A stretch of 11,380 bases of DNA from Flavobacteriales bacterium (GTDB lineage: Bacteria > Bacteroidota > Bacteroidia > DT-38), in assembly GCA_013214975.1 (NCBI GenBank), contig JABSPR010000035.1, positions 1 through 11,380 on the forward strand, in the 5' to 3' direction. The position numbers and the translations under genes were made by a program. Below the pieces are notes generated by a model, which made no database searches, had not been told where the DNA came from, and saw only the letters and a list, made by a program, of their open reading frames with translations. Shown piece by piece: positions 1 to 6,480 of this stretch (its first letter is position 1; every line of letters begins with the position of its first letter).

Positions 1-29
1 AGTTTTATTAAATAAAAATAATATATATA

Positions 30-662
30 ATGTACGTATTATCAGGAAAAAAAGCGCCATCATTTAGCGCCAACGCAGTGGTTAACGGAGGTGAGTTTGT
101 AGAAGATTTTTCGTTAGATCAGTTTTTAGGAAAAAAGCATGTTCTTCTTTTATTTTATCCAAAGGATTTTACATTTGTTTGTCCTACCGAGTTACATGCA
201 TTTCAAGCTAAATTAGGACAGTTCGAAGAGAGAAATGTTGCCGTTGTTGGAGTTTCTACCGATACAGAACAATCACATTGGGGATGGCTTCAAATGCCCA
301 AAGAACAAGGTGGTATAAAAGGAGTAACATATCCTTTAGTTGCCGATATTGATAAAACAATCAGTTTTAATTTCGGTACATTGGCAGGTGAGTATGATTA
401 TAACGAGGAAGGTCAACTTGTAGCTAACGGGAACATGTTCGCATATAGGGGATTATTTCTTATTGATAAAGAAGGTGTTGTACAGCATCAAATTGTAAAC
501 AACTTCCCATTAGGTAGAAGTACAGATGAAGCATTAAGAATGGTTGATGCACTGCAATTCTTTGAGGAGAACGGAGAGGTTTGTCCAGCTGATTGGCACA
601 AAGGTGATGAAGCATTAAAAGATAATCACGAAAGTGTAGCAGACTACTTGGCTAAGCACTAG
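30..662 (+). CDS. Typical 2-Cys peroxiredoxin (AhpC/Prx1 type)
   Basis: Thiol peroxidase that reduces H2O2, organic hydroperoxides and possibly peroxynitrite in the cytoplasm. The peroxidatic cysteine is C51 in the motif FVCPTE, with T48 and P44 forming the usual pocket. The resolving cysteine is C185 in GEVCPADW, and R140 is the catalytic arginine. The length of 210 aa is slightly above the usual 187-200 aa because of an insert at about residues 121-137, which I recall from other Bacteroidota homologues. The GGLG motif is altered to GGIKG (94-98) and the C-terminal YF motif reads YL (206-207), so sensitivity to over-oxidation cannot be predicted simply. No AhpF or thioredoxin reductase gene is adjacent. 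The start is the first ATG, in an AT-rich leader without a Shine-Dalgarno sequence. The gene is complete and is followed at once by a terminator, which suggests a single-gene transcript. Family assignment is firm; the symbol is left open because ahpC and prx naming is ambiguous here. Confidence 0.95.
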   Translation: MYVLSGKKAPSFSANAVVNGGEFVEDFSLDQFLGKKHVLLLFYPKDFTFVCPTELHAFQAKLGQFEERNVAVVGVSTDTEQSHWGWLQMPKEQGGIKGVTYPLVADIDKTISFNFGTLAGEYDYNEEGQLVANGNMFAYRGLFLIDKEGVVQHQIVNNFPLGRSTDEALRMVDALQFFEENGEVCPADWHKGDEALKDNHESVADYLAKH

Positions 663-681
663 GGATTTCGAAATTGAAGAG

Positions 682-710
682 AGCGGTAGAAGGAATTCTA
701 TCGCTTTTTT
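682..710 (+). terminator. Intrinsic terminator of the peroxiredoxin gene
   Basis: A 10-bp stem AGCGGTAGAA / TTCTATCGCT (one G-U pair) with a GGAA tetraloop runs straight into six T's. It starts 20 bases after the peroxiredoxin stop. It also lies just past the end of the convergent aquaporin gene. On that strand the hairpin is followed only by a weak pyrimidine stretch, so it would be a poorer terminator in that direction. Confidence 0.9.
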
Positions 711-716
711 ATTCTT

Positions 717-1337
717 TTAGTTTTCTTCTGGATTCATTAGTGAAAATATAATGGCTGCAAGAATTGAACCCGAGAAAGGACCAACTATATAAAGCCATAA
801 GTGATTATATGATGTTCCTCCAGTAAGAGAGTCGATAATAATTGGTCCCAAACCCACTGCTGGATTAAAGGCGCCCCCTGAAATACTTCCTCCCGCAGCA
901 GCAGCACCTAATACAGTGAACCCAATAGCAATTCCATAATAAGAATTTCCTGCAGTAGGAGAAAATAATGCTACATAAAGAATTACGGATGCGAGTAAGA
1001 ATGTGAAAATACATTCAACTAAAAGGGCTCTCCAAAGTTCGAAGTCGGGTGAAGGTGCTGGAAAAAATGATTTTTCAAAAACTAAATAATAAAAAGCTGC
1101 CGCTAATAAAGCTCCAGTAACTTCTGCTCCAATGTACCAAAGAGCTTCTTTAATATTTATTTTCTTTCGCATCAAGAAAACAAGGGTAATTGCGGGGTTG
1201 AAATGAGCCGCAGAAATTGGCCCACCCATATAAACAAGGGCAACTAAAGTAATTCCAATCGCCATTGGATCACCAGTCATACCAATAACTAGAACGAGAA
1301 AAAAAGAACAAATTAATTCTATCCAGTATTTTTTCAT
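717..1337 (-). CDS. MIP-family channel (aquaporin-like) with non-canonical selectivity filter
   Basis: Inner-membrane channel of the major intrinsic protein family, for water or small neutral solutes. At 206 aa it is a compact six-helix protein with two half-helices carrying the signature motifs: N47-P48-A49 in AAHFNPAITL and N158-P159-A160 in SGGAFNPAVGLGP. The residue after the second motif, where almost all aquaporins and glycerol facilitators have arginine, is V161. Ungapped comparison with AqpZ puts I27, A146 and G155 at the other three filter positions (F43, H174, T183 in AqpZ), giving a small, hydrophobic constriction. The second loop resembles plant tonoplast TIP1 proteins, which also have Val there. 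The substrate is therefore uncertain: water, urea, H2O2, glycerol or a gas are all possible. The start codon overlaps the stop of the upstream methyltransferase gene (ATGA), so translation is probably coupled. Confidence 0.9.
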   Translation of the reverse strand: MKKYWIELICSFFLVLVIGMTGDPMAIGITLVALVYMGGPISAAHFNPAITLVFLMRKKINIKEALWYIGAEVTGALLAAAFYYLVFEKSFFPAPSPDFELWRALLVECIFTFLLASVILYVALFSPTAGNSYYGIAIGFTVLGAAAAGGSISGGAFNPAVGLGPIIIDSLTGGTSYNHLWLYIVGPFSGSILAAIIFSLMNPEEN

Positions 1338-2089
1338 ATTTCCTTTGTCTTTTTAACTACCATTATCATTCGATTACTAGATTTTTCATGATAAGGGGAG
1401 AGATTGTATTCACCAAATGTATCGATTAGTTCAAAACCAGATTCTTTGAAAAATAGTTTAAATTTATCAAGTTCTATTATTTTAACTTCTTCGAAATAAT
1501 TTTCATGTTCATTCTTATCGTTGATAATAATTTCTTTGATTAAAAGGTCCTTTTCTTTATATCTTGAAATGTTAAATTCTATTCCGTCTATCGTAATATT
1601 TTCATTAGATTTTAACGAAGCCTCAGTGCGATGTGGGTTGAAGTAGTCGAGAATTAGTGTGCCATTCTGCTTGAGGTTTGTATTAGCACTTTTTAGTACT
1701 TCTAAATTTTCTTGATCATCGAAATATCCAAAGCTGGTAAAGAGATTTAAAGTTAGGTCGAAAAAATTCAAATTATAGACCTCCCGCATATCGTGTATAT
1801 CAAACTGTATTCCGGGTATATCGTTTGACTTTGCAGATTTTATATTATTAGGTGATAAATCTATTCCCCAAATATTTTCATAACCCAATTCATGAAGGTT
1901 GAATGAGTGGCGTCCTTTTCCGCAGCATAGATCAAGTATTTTCGATTTCTTACTGAAATTGTATTTTTTATCGAGTTTAGAAATAAACTGCTTCGCTTCA
2001 CTATCATCTCGAGATTTATAAAGGACGTGGTAATACTTGGAGTTAAACCATGATCTATACCACTCGCTATTTAGGGATTTATTTGCCAT
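1334..2089 (-). CDS. Class I SAM-dependent methyltransferase, substrate unknown
   Basis: Soluble methyltransferase of 251 aa with the Rossmann-like AdoMet fold. Motif I is LDLCCGKG at residues 52-59. The acidic residue that binds the ribose hydroxyls is D77 in GIDLS. A post-II region FDIHDMRE lies at 96-103, DLTLNLFTSFGYF at 111-123, and motif III NGTLILDYFN at 142-151. The N-terminus (WYRSWFNSKYYHVLYKSRDD, residues 10-29) is a distinctive aromatic segment I associate with small-molecule methyltransferases of this type rather than rRNA or DNA enzymes; that is an impression only. No target-recognition domain is visible. It is the first gene of a two-gene unit with the aquaporin-like channel. 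The start chosen is the ATG that gives a full N-terminal segment; no better start lies upstream. Confidence 0.88.
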   Translation of the reverse strand: MANKSLNSEWYRSWFNSKYYHVLYKSRDDSEAKQFISKLDKKYNFSKKSKILDLCCGKGRHSFNLHELGYENIWGIDLSPNNIKSAKSNDIPGIQFDIHDMREVYNLNFFDLTLNLFTSFGYFDDQENLEVLKSANTNLKQNGTLILDYFNPHRTEASLKSNENITIDGIEFNISRYKEKDLLIKEIIINDKNEHENYFEEVKIIELDKFKLFFKESGFELIDTFGEYNLSPYHEKSSNRMIMVVKKTKEI

Positions 2090-2316
2090 TACCTATTCGG
2101 ACCTTTGATTAAAGCAGTGTGTTAAATGTCTATATAAGAGATAGAAGTAGGAGTAAAATTATCTAAAAATGATGTTTAAATAAGGAAAAAAGAATATATT
2201 TATATGGCTATATATCAAAAAAAATAGCAGTTTAAACAAGAACATTTCTAAAGCTTTAATCGTAAGAGATTTAGGCTAGCATGGTTAAATTGAAACCACA
2301 AGAATTAAGTTGAAAA
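2090..2316. promoter_or_regulatory. Divergent intergenic region (methyltransferase / siaB-like)
   Basis: This 227-base gap must hold the promoters of both divergent transcripts. It is very AT-rich. I found no convincing Bacteroidota promoter pair (TTG near -33 with TAnnTTTG near -7) on either strand; TATATTTA at 2196-2203 is the nearest partial match on the plus strand. Two copies of GTTTAAAYAAG lie at 2174-2184 and 2230-2240, and a 10-codon reading frame (2281-2313) ends just before the next gene. No RNA gene or long inverted repeat is apparent. Confidence 0.4.
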
Positions 2317-2874
2317 ATGGATATTTACGATCTGTATAAGAAAATGGAAAACCACAACATTATGTTGTCGTTTTCAGGAGAGATTACAGGTGAATTGCTT
2401 GATTCGTTGTTGGCAATTGTAGAGAGTAAATTGGATACAGTTAACGAGAAACCCAAAGTTAGAAAGAAAGTATATAATGTTCTTGTTGAATGTTTACAGA
2501 ACCTTTACCATCATAGCGCTGTTTTTGATGATGTTCAGATAGGAGATAATAAGATTGACGGAAAGAATGCGACTATATTCATGATGGGTCGTAAGGATAA
2601 TTTATACAATATAATGTCTGGAAATTATATTGTTAGAAAAGAAATTGAAGGATTTAGAGCAAAATTGGATAAGATAAATGCCATGGATAAAGAGCAGCTT
2701 AAATCTTATTATAAAGAAGTTTTAAATAATGCTAAGTTTTCTGCTAAGGGTGGTGGTGGATTAGGAATGATTGATATCGCTAAGAAAACAGGGCAGAAAT
2801 TAGATTACACATTTGAAGAAGTTGATAATGACTTCTCATTTTTTACATTGAATATTAAAATACCTCAAATATAG
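2317..2874 (+). CDS. SiaB-family protein kinase (GHKL-like, DUF6272 type)
   Basis: Small cytoplasmic protein of 185 aa with features of a GHKL ATPase like the anti-sigma-factor kinases. An N-box-like helix (NVLVECLQNLYHHS, residues 54-67) carries E58, N62 and H65-H66, and a glycine-rich loop GGGGLG (145-150) precedes a helix, as in the G-box. In Pseudomonas aeruginosa SiaB phosphorylates SiaC on a threonine, and SiaC then controls the diguanylate cyclase SiaD. The gene immediately downstream encodes a SiaC-like protein and starts 3 bases after this stop, which strongly supports the pairing. The start ATG is preceded by no Shine-Dalgarno sequence; a 10-codon frame stops 3 bases before it. Neither a PP2C phosphatase (SiaA) nor a GGDEF protein (SiaD) is encoded in this window, so the downstream output is unknown. 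Confidence 0.85.
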   Translation: MDIYDLYKKMENHNIMLSFSGEITGELLDSLLAIVESKLDTVNEKPKVRKKVYNVLVECLQNLYHHSAVFDDVQIGDNKIDGKNATIFMMGRKDNLYNIMSGNYIVRKEIEGFRAKLDKINAMDKEQLKSYYKEVLNNAKFSAKGGGGLGMIDIAKKTGQKLDYTFEEVDNDFSFFTLNIKIPQI

Positions 2875-2877
2875 ATC

Positions 2878-3261
2878 ATGGATAAAATTAGTATTGAAGG
2901 AACTCCAAAAACACCTGGGATAAAATTAGACCCAGAAGCAGGGATTATTGAAATTAGCGGAAGGAGTATTCCTGAGAATTCTATCGAATTTTACAAGCCA
3001 GTTATGGATTGGTTGAATGAATATGGTGAAAACTCTAAAGCTGATACCACAGTGAATATTATTCTAGAGTATTTTAATACAAGTTCATCAAAATGTATTT
3101 TAGATGTGTTTAAAAAGATAGAAGGAATTCATAAAAATGGTGAAAGTAATATGATCATTAATTGGCATTATGAAGAGGATGATGAAGATATGCTCGAGGC
3201 TGGTGAGGATTATGAATCTATTATTGATGTTCCTTTCAAGATGATTGAAATGGAAGAATAA
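2878..3261 (+). CDS. SiaC-family regulatory phosphoprotein (DUF1987)
   Basis: A 127-aa acidic protein of the SiaC/DUF1987 family, which has a fold like STAS-type anti-sigma antagonists. The N-terminal half (TPKTPGIKLDPEAGIIEISG, residues 9-28) is the typical strand region ending in the conserved ISGRSIPEN. The phospho-acceptor segment YFNTSSSK places a threonine at position 68, the same number as the phosphorylated Thr of P. aeruginosa SiaC. The middle region INWHYEEDDEDMLEAGEDYE (94-113) is strongly acidic. It is presumably phosphorylated by the SiaB-like kinase encoded just upstream and, unphosphorylated, binds a partner protein. That partner is not visible here. The gene ends the two-gene operon and is followed by a terminator. 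Confidence 0.9.
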   Translation: MDKISIEGTPKTPGIKLDPEAGIIEISGRSIPENSIEFYKPVMDWLNEYGENSKADTTVNIILEYFNTSSSKCILDVFKKIEGIHKNGESNMIINWHYEEDDEDMLEAGEDYESIIDVPFKMIEMEE

Positions 3262-3284
3262 AAGATTCGATAAAAGATATAAAT

Positions 3285-3317
3285 AAAGGCTGTTCGTAAG
3301 GGATGGCCTTTTTTTTT
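3285..3317 (+). terminator. Terminator after the siaB/siaC pair, probably bidirectional
   Basis: AAAGGC pairs with GCCTTT, and the stem extends inward through five further pairs rich in G-U (TGTTC / GGATG, with wobbles) to a 5-base loop. Nine T's follow on the plus strand. Read on the minus strand the same hairpin ends in GCCTTTATTTAT, so it can also terminate the convergent ABC transporter operon, whose last gene stops at 3333. Confidence 0.82.
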
Positions 3318-3332
3318 CGTTGTGGTTCTTAA

Positions 3333-6300
3333 CTATTTATTAGAGAAAGGGTTGCTTAATATTTTCTCTAACCCATCTAATAGTTTTTTAAACAAATCGA
3401 AGTATAAAGTAAAAATGAGTATTAGGGACATTATCCAAATCACAATAGCATTTACCCAATAGGTATCATAAAACTCATCTCCTATTTTCTTTCTGGGAGC
3501 AAAGAAGTGTGCACGTATAGATCTGCCATATGGATCGTGGTATATAGGGTCTGTTTTTTGGATTAGCGCGCCTTCTGCTTCAATAACTTTATTCAATTCG
3601 TTAGAGTTCTTTACGAGGTTTTCAAGGCTTTCATTACTATAGGCATTTTTCTTAGCTAAGAATATTTCACGATCTTCTTTGGTTTTATTGTGATCTCCAA
3701 TCTTACCATCTTTTCGTTTATCTGCCATTTTGAACATCTGTTTATAGAAGTTCTTCAATGTTTGTAAATAAACAATGGTTTTCTCTAACACATCATGATT
3801 GATATGTTCTGCTGTGAGGCTGTCTGTAATTGTAAAATCAATGCCTTTCTTTTTTATTAGCAAGTCTTTCTGGATTTCTGTCCGAATCAAAAATAGGTTT
3901 TGCTCCAACGTATGTGACTTACTCGTATCGGAAATGGCGGCTGCAACTCTTGCCATTTTAGACATAAGTTTAGGGAGCCAATAGTTTGTTTTGTAGTCCG
4001 ATATACTAATTCTTTTATTGTCTACATAATAGTCCTTACTGAACTCATTATGCTTGACTTGATTTACAGCTAAGGCTTCAAATGCCCATCTAGAGGCCAT
4101 GATTTCCCCAGTAACAGGTACTACACTATGCGATGATATGGTTGGATTTAGTTTGTCGAATTTTACAATAACACCACTGAGAAGAAGTTGTGGAATAAGA
4201 AGGAATGGTATTACTATATATATAGTAACTGCAGAATTGAATGCGGATGAAATATTTAATCCTAACATATTAGCAAAGCAAGACGTTGAGAAAAGGATAA
4301 ACCAATAATCTAAGTTCATTCCCTGTATTTCCAATATTGTATTTCCAATTAGTACAAAGGATATGCTCTGAATGGCTGAGAGGAAAAACATGATACTTAT
4401 TTTGGAATATAAATAGCTGCTTCTGCTGAGATTTAGGAATGTCTCTCGTTTTAATATTTTCCTATCTCTTATTATTTCTTCGGCGCTTACCGTTAATCCT
4501 AAGAAAAGCGCCACGATAACCGACATAAACAAATATGCAGGCAAATTACTATTGTCTCGGAATACATAACCAACAGTATTTGATATATCCGTATTGTAAT
4601 ATTTTATTAGATATGCTAGAATAAATGCAAGCACAGGAGCTTCGAGCAAGTTAATTAGCATGTATTGCTTATTCGTAAGCTTAGAAAGTATGTCCCTTCT
4701 GGAGAATATAATAAACTGTTTAATTTTGTTAGGAATATTGAAGGTGCTCTCAGGAAATTCAGAAACAATGGGCTCGTTACTTTGTTTTTGTTCGATTTGC
4801 TCTTGATAAAATTGGTTAAATTCTATAGGTGAAATTTTTCTATTATCTGTTGACTCTCCATATTCATCAACAACCTTTGATTCAATAATGTTAAAAATCT
4901 GTTCTGGATTAACATTTCCACATTGGATGCATTCGCTCTCATCACTATTTACATGACGAACGATTTTTTTGAAATACACTATTCCGTCAACAGGATTACC
5001 AAGGTAGATAGGGTAGCCTCCAACGTCTAAAATGATAAGTTTGTCGAACATTTTAAAAATCTCGCTGGAAGGTTGATGGATAACAACGAAAATCAACTTT
5101 CCTTTTAGAGCAAGTTCTTTAAGTAGGTCCATTATATTTTCTGAGTCTCTTGAAGATAATCCGGAGGTAGGTTCATCAACAAAAAGAACGGAAGGTTCTC
5201 TAATTAATTCAAGAGCAATATTTAATCTTTTTCTCTGCCCACCGCTAATTGTTTTTTGAAGAGGGCTCCCTACTTTTAAATGACGTGTTTCATATAGACC
5301 GATACTTTTGAGTAAATCTATACAGAGATATTTGATTTCCTTATTTGAAAGTTTTGCAAAGCATAATTTTGCATTGAAGTATAAATTCTCAAATACTGTA
5401 AGTTCTTCAATGAGTAAATCGTCTTGAGAAATATACCCAATTATACTTTTTGCCTTATCCGTTTCCGTATGGATATTCAACCCATTAATAAGAACTTCTC
5501 CACTTGAAGGTTTTTCAATACTGTTAAGAACATTTAATAAAGTGGACTTTCCAGCACCACTGCCACCCATTATCCCAATCAGTTTCCCGGATTCTTCTTT
5601 GTAGTTGAAATTCTGAACTCCTATTTTTCCTCCAGGAAATTTGTATTCTACAGATCGAGCTTCGAAGGTTATTTTCTTTTGAGAAGAATCACTTAAAAAC
5701 TGACTTATTATATCACTATAATAAATTGCATTTACTTTAGAGCTGCGAATAGATGAACCGGGTGTTAAAACATGAACTCTCTCTGCCGAAAGAATTAGTC
5801 CGTTGAGATAGATCTCGTCACTACCGTCGTAACTAATAACATACATTTTAACGCTTTCTAATCTGAGGATAACAATGTTACCATTGAGATTTTCGGCGTA
5901 AATATGTTTAGCTAGTGTATGTAATGCAATTTCGTTTCCATTGATATGTAGAAAATCAGAATGATCTAATAGAAGATTATTGTTTTCTGCAAGCTTGTTG
6001 CACTGCTCGAATTCTTCTTTTGAAATATTAAACGTTTCAGCGACTGTGGATACAAATTCATTTTCTTGTTCAGACGGTTGGCCATCTGCATGAATATATT
6101 CAAGAATACGAATAAGAACAATTAGTTTTTGTTTTTGTGCAAGCTCTTCATTAATCTGTGTACAGATTTTTAAGATTTTAACTGAATTGAGTGAAGTTCG
6201 TTTTCGCTTCTTTTCTTTGTTCTTGTTTTTTTTCTGCCCAGCCTCAATGTATTCGTCAAATACAATTAAATATTCATTTACAAGAGCTTGAGGAAGTTGA

Positions 6301-6413
6301 CCTTTTAGGAACGATTGGACTATTCTTCGTCCATCTTTGGCTTGCTCAGACTGTTCCACGTCCGCAATAATAGAAAACAGCTGCATTAAAGCTCTTAATA
6401 TCCTTTCGCTCAT
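3333..6413 (-). CDS. ABCG-type half-transporter with N-terminal TerB-like and FHA-like regions
   Basis: Inner-membrane ATP-driven transporter of 1026 aa, probably an exporter working as a homodimer. Residues 1-140 are helical with a segment (about 97-137, including YIHADGQPSEQENEF) resembling TerB/DjlA-N domains. Residues 150-245 are strand-rich and end in PGSSIRSSKVNAIYYSDI, resembling an FHA fold but without an obvious phosphothreonine-binding SRxH motif. The nucleotide-binding domain has Walker A GGSGAGKST (283-291), Q-loop Q330, signature ISGGQ (389-393), Walker B LFVDEP with E414, and H-loop H446. A linker carries CIQC (495-498). Membrane helices lie near 585-603, 625-645, 670-692, 703-725, 730-750 and 987-1005. 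A charged loop of about 230 residues between the last two should be periplasmic; it is much longer than in ABCG relatives. It is the last gene of a likely operon with a lipoprotein and a secreted protein. The substrate is unknown. Confidence 0.88.
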   Translation of the reverse strand: MSERILRALMQLFSIIADVEQSEQAKDGRRIVQSFLKGQLPQALVNEYLIVFDEYIEAGQKKNKNKEKKRKRTSLNSVKILKICTQINEELAQKQKLIVLIRILEYIHADGQPSEQENEFVSTVAETFNISKEEFEQCNKLAENNNLLLDHSDFLHINGNEIALHTLAKHIYAENLNGNIVILRLESVKMYVISYDGSDEIYLNGLILSAERVHVLTPGSSIRSSKVNAIYYSDIISQFLSDSSQKKITFEARSVEYKFPGGKIGVQNFNYKEESGKLIGIMGGSGAGKSTLLNVLNSIEKPSSGEVLINGLNIHTETDKAKSIIGYISQDDLLIEELTVFENLYFNAKLCFAKLSNKEIKYLCIDLLKSIGLYETRHLKVGSPLQKTISGGQRKRLNIALELIREPSVLFVDEPTSGLSSRDSENIMDLLKELALKGKLIFVVIHQPSSEIFKMFDKLIILDVGGYPIYLGNPVDGIVYFKKIVRHVNSDESECIQCGNVNPEQIFNIIESKVVDEYGESTDNRKISPIEFNQFYQEQIEQKQSNEPIVSEFPESTFNIPNKIKQFIIFSRRDILSKLTNKQYMLINLLEAPVLAFILAYLIKYYNTDISNTVGYVFRDNSNLPAYLFMSVIVALFLGLTVSAEEIIRDRKILKRETFLNLSRSSYLYSKISIMFFLSAIQSISFVLIGNTILEIQGMNLDYWFILFSTSCFANMLGLNISSAFNSAVTIYIVIPFLLIPQLLLSGVIVKFDKLNPTISSHSVVPVTGEIMASRWAFEALAVNQVKHNEFSKDYYVDNKRISISDYKTNYWLPKLMSKMARVAAAISDTSKSHTLEQNLFLIRTEIQKDLLIKKKGIDFTITDSLTAEHINHDVLEKTIVYLQTLKNFYKQMFKMADKRKDGKIGDHNKTKEDREIFLAKKNAYSNESLENLVKNSNELNKVIEAEGALIQKTDPIYHDPYGRSIRAHFFAPRKKIGDEFYDTYWVNAIVIWIMSLILIFTLYFDLFKKLLDGLEKILSNPFSNK

Positions 6414-6443
6414 TGTGGCTTTGGGTTATTTGTTTTCAATTAT

Positions 6444-6469
6444 TACTATCAAGAAAGGCCTTAATAGTA
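6444..6469 (-). other. Intercistronic hairpin upstream of the ABC transporter gene
   Basis: On the minus strand, TACTATTAAG pairs with CTTGATAGTA (10 bp, one U-G) around a 6-base loop GCCTTT. It sits in the 67-base gap between the secreted-protein gene and the transporter gene. No T-tract follows, so it is not a classical terminator. It could limit read-through, stabilise the upstream mRNA or be a processing site. Confidence 0.55.
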
Positions 6470-6480
6470 TATTCTAGATT

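Noticed and set aside
3799..3984. Plus-strand open frame of 61 codons
   Set aside because: Lies wholly inside the ABC transporter gene on the opposite strand; no family resemblance.
4099..4308. Plus-strand open frame of 69 codons
   Set aside because: Antisense to the membrane-domain region of the ABC transporter; explained by the composition of the real gene.
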